Shown: one piece after another, positions 9,043 through 17,630 of the stretch | Layout of the letters: each line of letters starts with the position of its first letter | Position numbering within the stretch: the first letter of the stretch is position 1 | Origin: Clostridiales bacterium | GTDB lineage: Bacteria; Bacillota; Clostridia; Lachnospirales; Lachnospiraceae | Assembly: GCA_020859995.1 (NCBI GenBank) | Contig: JAJBVE010000212.1 | Span: 1 to 51,203 of the forward strand | Reading direction: 5' to 3' | DNA: 51,203 nucleotides | Notes under the pieces: model-generated | The model's database searches: none | The model's input: only the letters and a program-made list of their open reading frames with translations | Told to the model about the DNA's origin: nothing | Made by a program: the position numbers and the translations under genes

Positions 9043-9100
9043 AAGGCAGGGAAAATTACAGGCAAAAGAAATCGATCCGCAGCGAAAAGGGGGCTTTCTC

Positions 9101-9853
9101 GTGCATATCGCCATCGTTGAAGATTTGAAATCAGATCAGGATAATCTGACCCATCTGATCAGGGAATATTTTTCAGCAATGCGGGAGACCGTGGAGCTCT
9201 CTGTATATGGAAGCGGCGAAGATTTTCTAAAAGAATTCCGGCGCGGGTTCTGCAGCGCCGTTTTTCTGGATATTATGCTCGGAGAAGGCATGACCGGCGT
9301 GGATACCGCGCGGAAAATCCGGGAAATGGATGAACAGATTCCTCTGATTTTTACGACCTCAGAGACCGGTTTCGCACTGGACAGCTACGGAGTCCACGCA
9401 CTGGACTATCTGGTAAAGCCGGTGAAGGCCGAGGCGCTTGCCTGGTGTATGAAAAGTCTGCAAAAGGCAGTCGCCACTCCTGTATGCATCACCGTCCGCT
9501 GCCTGGACAAAAATTCCGATGCGTCAAACCGCGTCCTTCCCATTCGAAACCTGATCTATGTAGAATCCTTCCGCAACGGAACGATCCTGCACACGATTTC
9601 CGGCGAGCTGCGCTGTACGCAGACCTATGCTGAGATTGTGCGCCTGCTTCCCAAAACCGGCCGTTTCTGGGAATACGGCAGAGGAGCGACGGTCAATTTT
9701 TCTTTTGTCGAATCAATTGGAGATACCGGAGAAATCCGGCTTTCTTCAAAAAATTCTGAAACTCTTTTCTGCAGCAGAAGAAAGCTGAAGGATACGCAGG
9801 CCGCTTTTACTGATTACCAGTTTGCGGTTCTGAGAAATGAGGGGGTGGGCTGA
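9101..9853 (+). CDS. LytTR-family response regulator
   Basis: A 250-residue AgrA/LytR-type regulator. Residues 1-120 are a receiver domain with the acidic pair in IVED, phosphoacceptor D57 in VFLDIMLG, and the conserved K106 in YLVKP. Residues about 130-245 are a LytTR DNA-binding domain (LPIRNLIYVESFRNGTILHT, then FWEYGRGATVN). The start is GTG 9101 with AAAAGGGGG eight bases upstream. The stop TGA overlaps the ATG of the downstream kinase by one base, so the two are translationally coupled. Its target genes and signal are not recognisable here. The neighbouring GH5 gene could be a target, but nothing in the sequence shows it. Confidence 0.9.
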   Translation: MHIAIVEDLKSDQDNLTHLIREYFSAMRETVELSVYGSGEDFLKEFRRGFCSAVFLDIMLGEGMTGVDTARKIREMDEQIPLIFTTSETGFALDSYGVHALDYLVKPVKAEALAWCMKSLQKAVATPVCITVRCLDKNSDASNRVLPIRNLIYVESFRNGTILHTISGELRCTQTYAEIVRLLPKTGRFWEYGRGATVNFSFVESIGDTGEIRLSSKNSETLFCSRRKLKDTQAAFTDYQFAVLRNEGVG

Positions 9854-11198
9854 TGCAGCCGGGTTTAGCAGCTTTTCTTACCGCGTTCCTGTATGAAATC
9901 ATCTCCACATTGCCCTACCGGATCATCGCTTACTATCCGTTCCGGAAGCAGCTGCGCTTTTCCACCGGCATGACCGTGTTCATCATCGGATTCACGCAGC
10001 TTCTGGAGTCCACCGTATACGCAAGACTTGCTCCAGAAAATGCATTTATGGGGCGCATAGCGGAATATACCTTTGCCGTTATCTGTTTCATGATCTATAT
10101 GAATACGGTAAAAATCAACCGCTGGAAGATTCTGTTTATTTACATCTTTCTGTTTGTTACATCTTTCTGTTTGACTATATTATCCTCGTACGCGGGATTG
10201 CTTTTTTCGTTGAAGCACGCCTGTTTTACAGCGATGCGCTTACCTTTGACACCCCGCGCAGTGTCCTTCTGAACCTGATTGTCCTGGCAGCAACCATGCC
10301 GTTCATGCTTCATTACCTGCAGCGTACAAAGGATCTTGCTTTTCAGACGGAAGCGCCTTCCCTCTGGCGCGTCATCTGGATCCTGCCGGGATTTACGACA
10401 CTGATCGTCCTGATGTATACCTCCAACATTTCTCCGGAAAATGTCTGGCAGCTGCGTTTTTTCTTTGCCCGGGTCCTGCTGATCGTGTGCATGCTCGGGA
10501 TTTACAGTGTCCTGCTCCAGGCGCTCTCCGTCATCCGGCACGAGGCCGCAATGGAGGAGGAACGCGTCCAGCAGGAAAGCCTTCTGGCGCTGCAGCGGAC
10601 ACAGTACAGCCAGCTCTCCCGCCACATGCAGGAGACCCGGCAGGCGCGCCATGACCTCATCCAGCACCTGCGCATCATCAACAGCTTCATCAGCACAGGC
10701 AGCCAGGATGCCCTGCGCGATTACGTGGAAAATTACGAGCTGAGCCTCCCTCCGAACACGAACCGTTCCTTCAGCAAAAACTACGCTGTCAACACACTGG
10801 TCAGCTATTATGCCGAAGAAGCAGAGCATTCCAGTGTCGATTTTACTGCGAAGCTGAACCTGTCGGAGGCTCTGCCTCTGAACGAGGCAGAGTTCTGCTC
10901 CATGCTCGGAAATCTGCTGGAGAACGCGCTCCTGGCCTGCCGGGAAGTGAAGGACACCGCCCCCTACATCCGTATCCTGGCAAAGGAAAACAATCAGAAG
11001 ATCCTGCTCACCGTTGACAACACCAGCTCAAGGGAGCCGGTAATCAGGGACGGACAATTTCTCTCCTCCCGCCATGAAGGCTACGGACTGGGGACCGCTT
11101 CTGTCCGCACAATCGCCCAGCGCCACCATGGATCCGCCACTTTTCGCTATGAGCGGGGCATCTTTTATGCGTCCGTGATTCTTGATCTTTCGCTGTAG
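9853..11198 (+). pseudogene. GHKL sensor histidine kinase, frameshifted by a 17-bp tandem duplication
   Basis: Read with one repeat unit removed, this is a 442-residue kinase. It has an N-terminal membrane region of about 190 residues, a coiled segment, the phosphoacceptor box RHDLIQH near residue 261, the N box LGNLLENAL near 348 and the G box GYGLG near 404. As sequenced, a direct repeat at 10140-10173 shifts the frame after residue 101. The first frame then ends at 10272 after 139 residues, and the rest is open again only in another frame. The kinase half could be translated from an internal ATG such as 10296, but it would lack much of the sensor. It overlaps the response regulator by one base, so it is the cognate partner. 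This could be a reversible off state, a fresh mutation or an assembly artefact. Confidence 0.88.
10140..10173 (+). repeat. Exact 17-bp tandem duplication inside the kinase gene
   Basis: TTACATCTTTCTGTTTG occurs at 10140-10156 and again at 10157-10173 with no mismatch; flanking bases do not extend the repeat. Deleting one copy restores a continuous kinase frame (IFLF joined to DYIILVRG). Confidence 0.95.
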
Positions 11199-11202
11199 TT
11201 TT

Positions 11203-11523
11203 TTACTTTCCGCAGAACGTCACACACTCCGTCTCATCGGAACAGCACGCTCCCGCGCCGGAAATGTCCACATGATCCGCGACACAGACACATTTATCAT
11301 TGTATTCGCAGTTCACTGCGGCACACTGGATGCCTATCGTGCGGTCCGCATGGCCGCAGCCGCAGGAGTCTTTCATACTGTCTCCTGTTCTTTCATAAAA
11401 GCTCTCGCAGCTCGTCTCCTCACAGATCTGCGCCTGTTTTCCTCCTACTTCAATCTCTCCTTTGCAGCAATACATAGAATCGTTGTACCTGCAATTTTTT
11501 GCGGAACATACTAAAGCTGGCAT
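11203..11523 (-). CDS. DUF1540 cysteine-rich protein, two domains
   Basis: A 106-residue soluble protein with two copies of the DUF1540 pattern. The first runs from CSAKNCRYNDSMYCCKGEIEV at residues 6-26 to the CESF region. The second is QCAAVNCEYNDKCVCVADHVDI with a closing CVTFCGK. Regularly spaced cysteines suggest metal binding. The family is common in Clostridia and its function is unknown. I use ATG 11523, which has AGGAGG ten bases upstream, rather than an in-frame start 19 codons earlier. It converges with the kinase gene at a four-base gap. Confidence 0.85.
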   Translation of the reverse strand: MPALVCSAKNCRYNDSMYCCKGEIEVGGKQAQICEETSCESFYERTGDSMKDSCGCGHADRTIGIQCAAVNCEYNDKCVCVADHVDISGAGACCSDETECVTFCGK

Positions 11524-11637
11524 AAAAATACTGCCTCCTTTCGAAAAATGTATTTTTCCTACAGGAGACAGTATCCTCATTTTTTCGGTTTTTATTCTTA
11601 CTTTTCCTGGTTCATCCGAATCGAATCCTTTGACACG

Positions 11638-11772
11638 TAGCTCTTATTTTTTGTTCGTCCGTATCTCCTGACGCGTCCGGATCTCGTGGCGCATTAGCCT
11701 TGATTTTTCGTTCGTCTGAATCTCCCGATGCATTAGTCTTAATTTTCAATTCGTCCGGATCTCCTGGCGCAT
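11638..11772 (-). repeat. Tandem 39-nt repeats at the 3' end of the ABC permease gene
   Basis: Copy 1 (11772-11734) covers the last eight codons of the permease (MRQEIRTN), its stop and 12 nt beyond. Copy 2 (11733-11695) keeps the same length and most bases. Copy 3 (11694-11638) has an internal 18-nt duplication. Past the permease TGA the same frame would encode MHREIQTNEKSRL and MRHEIRTRQEIRTNKK before a TAA. A weaker fourth copy may follow to about 11595. Confidence 0.8.
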
Positions 11773-12756
11773 GAATCCGATGTAGGAGCACCCGAACGCT
11801 ACAATCATTTCTGCGATCATGCCAACCAGATGCGGCCACACGAGCAGCAGGCTCTGTCCCAGCGACAAATAGCTGCTGATCGCGCCCACCAGCTGGCTCG
11901 TCGTGACGACATTGACAGAGCGGACGGACGGATTCATGATCGTCGTGACTGCCTCACTATACAGGTAGTACGGCGAAATCCGGTTCAGGTTCAGCTTCAG
12001 CGTGTAATAATTGAGCTGATTGAACATCTGACCATAGTACGTGTTAATCGGGTAGACCGCTCCGGCGATGATCGTGGCCAACAGGCTCATGAAGATCGAG
12101 AAGAAAATCCACAACGCGATCGTCACCAGTGCTGAGGTCGCTGAGTGCCTGCAGACAACGGAAAAGAGGATCGCCAGCGCCAACCAGAACGCAATGTACA
12201 CGACAGTGAAGGTCAGGAAGAAGAATATCCGCAGCGCCTCCTCGCCGTCCGGTGTCAGGCCAGTCGCCAGCACTCCCACCGCGCCGAGCGCCAGTCCCAT
12301 TGCGTAAATGACAATCGCGATTACCGCCGTCCCCGCCAGAAACTTTCCTATAATAATAGAATCGCGGTAGATCGGCTGCGCCACCAGCCGGTTCAGCGTG
12401 TTGGACTGCCGCTCACTGTTGATCGCGTCAAAGCCGAGAGCCAGACCTACGATCGGTCCCAGCAGTGCGATAAAAGACATGAAGGACGGGATCGAGCTGC
12501 CGCTGGAAGTGTACAATTCCAGAAACATATAATCACTGGTCGATTCTGAGAGCTCACTGATCGCACCGTAAAGGCTGGCGAAACTTGTGCCCCCGATCAG
12601 CAGCAGGAGGATGAGAAAACGTCTGCTCCTGAGCTGATCAGCCATCTCTTTACGAAACAGCGCATAAAGTCCGGTAAAACCGCTAACTCGCCTGCTGCTT
12701 CTTCCGGCCGAACCTGCCTCGTTTTTTGTTGTTTTTTTCATAACTGCTTCTTTCAT
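11746..12756 (-). CDS. ABC-2 type permease, exporter subunit
   Basis: A membrane protein of about 336 residues. A basic N-terminus (RKEMADQLRSRR) is followed by a first span (FLILLLLIGGTSFASLYG), a long extracytoplasmic loop and about five more spans, the layout of NosY-like ABC-2 permeases. SERQSNTLNRLVAQPIYR is the cytoplasmic coupling segment typical of the family. It is the third gene of an operon with the NEW3 protein and the ATPase, and overlaps the ATPase 3' end by about 74 nt. The start is uncertain. ATG 12756 has a weak GCAGG site, ATG 12741 is close by, and a TTG at 12777 is less likely. The C-terminal codons are part of a tandem repeat. Confidence 0.85.
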   Translation of the reverse strand: MKEAVMKKTTKNEAGSAGRSSRRVSGFTGLYALFRKEMADQLRSRRFLILLLLIGGTSFASLYGAISELSESTSDYMFLELYTSSGSSIPSFMSFIALLGPIVGLALGFDAINSERQSNTLNRLVAQPIYRDSIIIGKFLAGTAVIAIVIYAMGLALGAVGVLATGLTPDGEEALRIFFFLTFTVVYIAFWLALAILFSVVCRHSATSALVTIALWIFFSIFMSLLATIIAGAVYPINTYYGQMFNQLNYYTLKLNLNRISPYYLYSEAVTTIMNPSVRSVNVVTTSQLVGAISSYLSLGQSLLLVWPHLVGMIAEMIVAFGCSYIGFMRQEIRTN

Positions 12757-13933
12757 CTGCCTGCCCTGCCTTTTCAAAATAAACTCTGTAAATCTCGTCC
12801 AGATCGCCGCCGCGCTGGTGCAGATGGTAGACGGTATAACCGTTTTCTCCTAAAAACTGCGTGAGCTTCGGGCGGATGTCCTTTTTCGAGGTAATCATGA
12901 ACTTGTCGCCCTCTTTTTCTATCTTCTTCACGCCGTCCTGCTGATAAAGCATGCCCAGCAGCTGATCGTCCATCGGCTGCACCGACAGCTCCAGCAGATA
13001 GTTGCCTTCCTTACGGATATGCTCCTCCAGCTCATGCAGTGAGCCCTCGACAATCAGATTACCCTCAATAAAAATACCGACACGGTCGCAGATCTGCTGG
13101 ATCTGCTGCAGCTGATGGGAGGAAATCAAGATCGTGCGTCCATCCTCCACCGCCAGGTCGCGGATCAGGATCAGGAGCTTGCGCATCCCTTCCGGGTCAA
13201 TGCCCAGCGTCGGCTCATCCATGATAATGACCTCCGGATCCTTCATCAGCACATCCGCCACGCCAAGCCTCTGGCGCATACCCTTCGAATACGTGCCGAC
13301 CTTCTGATCCCCGGCGTACTCAATATCCACTCTTTTGAGCAGTGTCTCAATCCGATCCTCCAGCTCCTGCCCTTCCAGGCCGTTCAGCCGTCCGGTAAAC
13401 CGCAGATTCTGGCGGCCTGTCATATCACCGTAAAAGCCCGCATTGTCAGGCAGGTAGCCCACGATCGACTTCACTCCGATCGGATCACGCGTGCAGTCCA
13501 TACCTTCGATCGTCGCCTTGCCTCCGCTCGGCTCCGTCAGTCCCAGCAGCATCAGGATCGTCGTCGTCTTGCCGGCGCCATTCGGACCCAGCAGACCGAA
13601 CACTTCACCTTTTCTGATCGACAGCGTCAGATCATTCACCGCAACCTTCTTGCCGTACCGCTTCGTCAGATGCTCCATTTCGATCACATGCTCTGCTTTT
13701 TCCAGATTTCTGGAGCGATCCCTCTGACCGGTTTCTGGCGCGTTCGCTGCAGCAGCTCCGGCATTTCTGGCATTTCCGGCATTTTCCCCAGCAGCCTTCG
13801 GCGTATTTGCCTCAGCGTTTCCCTGGGCAGCCTTTGCCGCATTCACTTCCGCATTTTCCTGGCTGGCTTTCGGCGCGTTCGATCCGGCACTGCCGTTTTT
13901 ATTTTCTTTCATTTTTGCGCTCTTATCTGCCAT
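12683..13933 (-). CDS. ABC transporter ATPase with a repetitive N-terminal extension
   Basis: A 416-residue ATPase pairing with the downstream ABC-2 permease. The nucleotide-binding domain starts near residue 85 (EMEHLTKRYG). It has Walker A GPNGAGKT at 116-123, the signature YSKGMRQRLG at 215-224 and Walker B VIIMDE at 235-240. The C-terminal 100 residues form the usual DUF4162-like tail. Unusual is the N-terminal extension. Residues about 19-66 are Ala/Asn/Glu-rich and built of roughly 12-residue imperfect repeats (NAPKASQENAE, NAAKAAQGNAE, NTPKAAGENAG). ATG 13933 has GGGAG ten bases upstream and lies three bases past the NEW3 gene. The transported substrate is unknown. Confidence 0.92.
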   Translation of the reverse strand: MADKSAKMKENKNGSAGSNAPKASQENAEVNAAKAAQGNAEANTPKAAGENAGNARNAGAAAANAPETGQRDRSRNLEKAEHVIEMEHLTKRYGKKVAVNDLTLSIRKGEVFGLLGPNGAGKTTTILMLLGLTEPSGGKATIEGMDCTRDPIGVKSIVGYLPDNAGFYGDMTGRQNLRFTGRLNGLEGQELEDRIETLLKRVDIEYAGDQKVGTYSKGMRQRLGVADVLMKDPEVIIMDEPTLGIDPEGMRKLLILIRDLAVEDGRTILISSHQLQQIQQICDRVGIFIEGNLIVEGSLHELEEHIRKEGNYLLELSVQPMDDQLLGMLYQQDGVKKIEKEGDKFMITSKKDIRPKLTQFLGENGYTVYHLHQRGGDLDEIYRVYFEKAGQADERSSYEKNNKKRGRFGRKKQQAS

Positions 13934-13936
13934 ATC

Positions 13937-15199
13937 CTATCTTCTCCCGAATTTTCTGAAGATCAGCCCTAGCGCGATCACCAGAAGGACAATAATTCCG
14001 ATCGCCACAAATCCCCAGGTCGAGGAGGTCTTCACCGACACACGGAATGCCGCCGTATCCGAAGTCTCGCTCGTGCTGACCGTGATATCCGTCTCATAGT
14101 CGCCTGTAATAGAATCCTCACACGGAGTCACATACGCGGTCACCTCTGCCGAAGCCCCCGCCTCCAGGGTCTCAATCGTTGACTCACTGAAAGTCACTTC
14201 CCAGTCCGTAGGCGCGGAGGAAGAAAGAGTCACATCCGTCAAATCCACATTGCCGTTGTTGGTAATCACCAGCGTCACAGATGAAGCTTTATTTTCATAC
14301 GCATCAAAGCTCAAAAGTCCGTCCGAGGTGGAAAGAGAAATGTCATAGGTACCAGTAATGTTAATGGAAAGCTCCATGGAAAGCGTCTCATTTGCGGAGG
14401 AAGCAGTCACCGGGATGGTGTAATCCCCCTGCTCCACCGTCTCCGGCGGTGTCACCGTGATCGTCAGCCCCTGACTGCTCTCCGCTGTCACGTCGATGCT
14501 GGCGATTGCCGTCGAAGTGTCATCCGAAGGAACGATCGACACTGACCAGCCGGTAGGAGTTTCTGTAGAAAGGCTGTAGGTCTGATCCGTCGTGCGGTTG
14601 TTGACCAGGGTCGCGTCGAAGCTGAAGGATGTGCCGGTCGCGCCCTGCTGCTCCGGATATTCCGAAGTAAAGCTGCTCTCACCGCGTACCTCTGCCGCGA
14701 CATTCAGGGTCAGCGTCAGGGTGTCCGTGTCGCCCGTATCCGAGGTTGCCAGAAGGACGACCTCATATTCTCCGTCTTCCTCATCATCCGGAATCGACAG
14801 GCTGTAGGTCACAAGGCCCGAATCATCCGATGCGTTTCCTGTAATATGTACGGAAGAAATCTCCGTGCTGCTCCCTTTAAAATAGCCTTCCCAGCCATCC
14901 GGAAGGGACTCTGTCGTCAGAGTGATATCATGTCCCGCGCCGTCCGCGCTGACAAAATCCAGTGAATAGCTTAAGGTATCTCCTGCTGTCGCAGACATCC
15001 CCGGGTAATCCGTGTTCATCTCAATCCCGGTTGATACCGATACTGTCGACGTGGTAACTGTAGTCGTCTCCTCATCGTCCTCCGCCGCCAGAACCGGCAT
15101 TGAAGAGACCAGCACTCCCATCGCTAAGAGCACCGACCACACACGAAACGATTTTTTCATAGTCGGCACAATCTGATACACATTCCTTTCGCACTTCAT
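13937..15199 (-). CDS. NEW3-domain membrane-anchored protein of an ABC export operon
   Basis: A 420-residue exported protein. A signal peptide (MKKSFRVWSVLLAMGVLVSS, ending at VLAAE) follows a short leader. Three beta-sandwich repeats come next, with the NEW3 signature of alternating G-W and Asn-rich turns (LPDGWEGYF, TPTGWSVSI, APTDWEVTF). A single C-terminal span (WGFVAIGIIVLLVIALGLIF) precedes a positive RKFGRR tail. It therefore sits outside the membrane, anchored at the C-terminus. NEW3 proteins next to an ABC ATPase and ABC-2 permease form a recurrent gene trio; the role of the sandwich protein is unknown. ATG 15199 has AAAGGAG nine bases upstream, better than the start 12 codons earlier. 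Confidence 0.85.
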   Translation of the reverse strand: MKCERNVYQIVPTMKKSFRVWSVLLAMGVLVSSMPVLAAEDDEETTTVTTSTVSVSTGIEMNTDYPGMSATAGDTLSYSLDFVSADGAGHDITLTTESLPDGWEGYFKGSSTEISSVHITGNASDDSGLVTYSLSIPDDEEDGEYEVVLLATSDTGDTDTLTLTLNVAAEVRGESSFTSEYPEQQGATGTSFSFDATLVNNRTTDQTYSLSTETPTGWSVSIVPSDDTSTAIASIDVTAESSQGLTITVTPPETVEQGDYTIPVTASSANETLSMELSINITGTYDISLSTSDGLLSFDAYENKASSVTLVITNNGNVDLTDVTLSSSAPTDWEVTFSESTIETLEAGASAEVTAYVTPCEDSITGDYETDITVSTSETSDTAAFRVSVKTSSTWGFVAIGIIVLLVIALGLIFRKFGRR

Positions 15200-15794
15200 A
15201 TATAAGTACTCCTTTCGTTGTTTTGGTACCCGCATGATTGATTCTAGAATCGCATATAATCGTAGTTTTTCGAATCAGGCAGGCATCTTAGTTCAAAAAG
15301 TTATTTTTGAAACCAGCAGAGGTGAAAATCCACAATTTTCGCTTCAAAAACCCCTTTTTTCTGGTCAATTTTAGTTCGAAAGTGTGTCCGGAATTTGATA
15401 GAAATGTGTTTGGGAAATGTATGAAATGTGAATAATCGATGACTAAAATAGAAGAATAAACATGCGTTGTGCTGACCTTGATAATGTTGTTTTTACTTAC
15501 GCGCCCCTTGTGGGGCGCGACGATAGAAATGTGTTCGGGAAATGTATGAAATGCGATTTCTACTCACACGTTCCTCGCGGGGCGCGACTGCTGCATTCAG
15601 CTATTCGCAGCTGTCGTGCCGCAATATCCAGGGCGAACTGTGAAATTTTGTTTCATTTTATCTTTACTAATTGCTTGCTGACAAATCCTCAAACCTCGCC
15701 AGGTTAAGTTTCTCTGCCCGAGTACACATTTTTCTCAAAACCGCGTCCTCGAACAGAGTAACCGTTTCTCGTCAAAATTTGGTCTTCCGACCGC
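15200..15794. other. Long intergenic region with a spaced direct repeat
   Basis: 595 nt between the NEW3 operon and the upstream peptidase gene, both read on the minus strand. I find no convincing gene. It contains a 32-nt direct repeat (15397-15428 and 15522-15553, one mismatch). Each copy is followed by a GGGGCGCGAC sequence. A perfect GCGCCCC/GGGGCGC hairpin lies at 15501-15518. Confidence 0.55.
15397..15553. repeat. 32-nt direct repeat, 125-nt period
   Basis: The unit starting GATAGAAATGTGTT occurs at 15397-15428 and 15522-15553 with one difference. Between and after the copies lie GC-rich GGGGCGCGAC motifs (15512-15521, 15578-15587), so the repeat may be a longer, diverged duplication. 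Confidence 0.75.
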
Positions 15795-17498
15795 TCACGC
15801 AATCCCCGTCAGATCATAATTCTCCAGCCATTTCTTTGCTTCGGCACATACGCTGCGCAGGCAGGCTTCATCGAACGGGCTCTCGAGACCGGCGTTTTTC
15901 AGCAGGTCGGTGAAGGTGCAGCTGCTGCCCTGCTTTGTGTAGGCCATGTAGTGCTCCCAGGCGTTTTTCTGGTCGTGCTGCAGCATCGCCCAGAATTCCA
16001 GCGACACGGTCTGTGCCAGACAGTAGTCGATGTAGTAGAACGGGAAGGAGTAAATGTGGTGCTGCCGCTGCCAGCCCTCGCCGTCCGCGTAGAACGGGAT
16101 CTCGCCGTCCAGCTTCATCCACGGCATGTAGATACCGAGCAGTTCCTTCCAGACGCCATGACGCTCCGCCGGGGTCATGTCTGGTTTTTCAAATACGATG
16201 TGCTGGAAGTGGTCGACCATCGTGCCGTAGGGAATGAAGGTCAGCGCGCCGGAGAGATGGCTGTAATAAAACTTTTTCGCGTCAGCTCCAAAGAAGCCTT
16301 CCTCCCAGGGCCACGCCATGAATTCCATCGACATGGAGTGTACCTCGCAGGCCTCCATGCCCGGCCAGCTTAAAGACATCGGTATGCGGTCGCGGTTCAT
16401 ATAGTACGCGAAAGCATGTCCCGCCTCGTGCGTCACAACCTCTACGTCATGCTGGGTGCCGTTGAAATTAGCGAAAATAAAGGGTACGCCATATTCCGGA
16501 ATGCTGGTGCAGTAGCCGCCGCCCTCTTTGCCCTCTGTGCTCAGCACATCCAGCAGGTCATTATCGAGCATTGTGCGGAAGAAGGCACTGGTCTCCGGAG
16601 AGAGCTCGTCGTAGAATTTCTTTCCCTGCGCCAGGATTTCGTCCGGCGTACCGCAGGGGCGCGGGTTTCCAGAACGGAATTCCAGCGCATTGTCCGCGAA
16701 GCTCATCGGATATTCTTTGCCCAGGCGCTTCGCCTGTTCGCGGTATATACTGTCCGCCACCGGCACCAGATATTTCTGCACAGCCGCGCGGAATTTCTCG
16801 ACATCCTCCTTCGTATAACAGTTGCGCCCCATCCGATAGTAGCCCAGCTGCGTATAGCCATCATAGCCCAGCTTTCTGCCCATCTCATCACGCAAATGCA
16901 CCAGCTCATCGTAAAGACCATCCAGCTTTTCCTGGTTGTCCTTATACCACTGGCCCTCTGCCTTCCACGCGCTTAAGCGGCGCGCGTCGTCAGGATCGTT
17001 TTTAAACGGCGTCATTTGGGAAATCGTATAAACGCCGCCTTCAAACGGGATCTGCGCAGACGCCAGCAGCTTCTCATATTCCTGCGTGAGGTCATTTTCT
17101 CGCTGCAGCTGCGGAATGATTTCCGGTGAGAACGTCTTCAGCTCAATCTCCGCGTTGACAAACATCAGGTTTCCGTATTCTGCCTCGAAATCCGGGCGGA
17201 ACGGACTCTCCAACATGGCCATCGTCCACTGCTGCTCATACTCCTGCAGCTCAGGCTCGGCGGCATTCCAGAATTTTTTTTCTTCATTATAATAAGCATC
17301 CCGCGTATCAATGGAGTGCCGGATGCTCGCCAGAGAAGCCAGCGTTCTCATATGACGGTCTGCTTCTTCTTTCTGTAAAAATATCGCGCGGGCCTCCTCG
17401 TAGGACGCGGCTGCTTTCAGCTGCTCAGTAAAAGCAGCCGCCTGCCGCTTCATATCCTCCAGATCCGGACGCTCATAGGGCATTTCTGAAAATTTCAT
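15795..17498 (-). CDS. M3 family oligoendopeptidase (PepF-like)
   Basis: A 567-residue cytoplasmic zinc peptidase, the usual size for the shorter PepF group in Clostridia. The catalytic HEAGH lies at residues 357-361 within VVTHEAGHAFAYYMNR, and the downstream EVHSMSMEFMAWPWE near 387 supplies the third zinc ligand. It would cut short peptides taken up by the cell or released by the proteasome-like proteases. ATG 17498 has GGGAGG nine bases upstream. It stands alone between repeat-rich intergenic DNA and a small membrane-protein gene. Confidence 0.92.
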   Translation of the reverse strand: MKFSEMPYERPDLEDMKRQAAAFTEQLKAAASYEEARAIFLQKEEADRHMRTLASLASIRHSIDTRDAYYNEEKKFWNAAEPELQEYEQQWTMAMLESPFRPDFEAEYGNLMFVNAEIELKTFSPEIIPQLQRENDLTQEYEKLLASAQIPFEGGVYTISQMTPFKNDPDDARRLSAWKAEGQWYKDNQEKLDGLYDELVHLRDEMGRKLGYDGYTQLGYYRMGRNCYTKEDVEKFRAAVQKYLVPVADSIYREQAKRLGKEYPMSFADNALEFRSGNPRPCGTPDEILAQGKKFYDELSPETSAFFRTMLDNDLLDVLSTEGKEGGGYCTSIPEYGVPFIFANFNGTQHDVEVVTHEAGHAFAYYMNRDRIPMSLSWPGMEACEVHSMSMEFMAWPWEEGFFGADAKKFYYSHLSGALTFIPYGTMVDHFQHIVFEKPDMTPAERHGVWKELLGIYMPWMKLDGEIPFYADGEGWQRQHHIYSFPFYYIDYCLAQTVSLEFWAMLQHDQKNAWEHYMAYTKQGSSCTFTDLLKNAGLESPFDEACLRSVCAEAKKWLENYDLTGIA

Positions 17499-17630
17499 TT
17501 AAATATACCTCCCATGGTTTTTCTATATTGCAAACGACGATGAGTCGCTTACTGTCGCATGTGTCAAATCATAAAGCTATCTTTCGCTGTCACAAGGGCA
17601 GGAGAACCAGCACAGTCATGCTTTACGTAT

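Larger units (their letters stand above)
8727..9100. other. Intergenic region dominated by a MITE-like element
   Basis: 374 nt without a gene. The element at 8766-8900 fills the first part. The second part holds the likely promoter of the response regulator at 9013-9042. Confidence 0.6.

Noticed and set aside
9853-10272. A separate 139-residue membrane protein
   Set aside because: Its last 38 codons lie beyond a 17-bp duplication in the wrong frame; the kinase sequence continues in the other frame.
11612-11839. A 75-residue minus-strand protein with DERKIKANA repeats
   Set aside because: It is an off-frame reading of the permease end and its 39-nt repeats, without a ribosome site.
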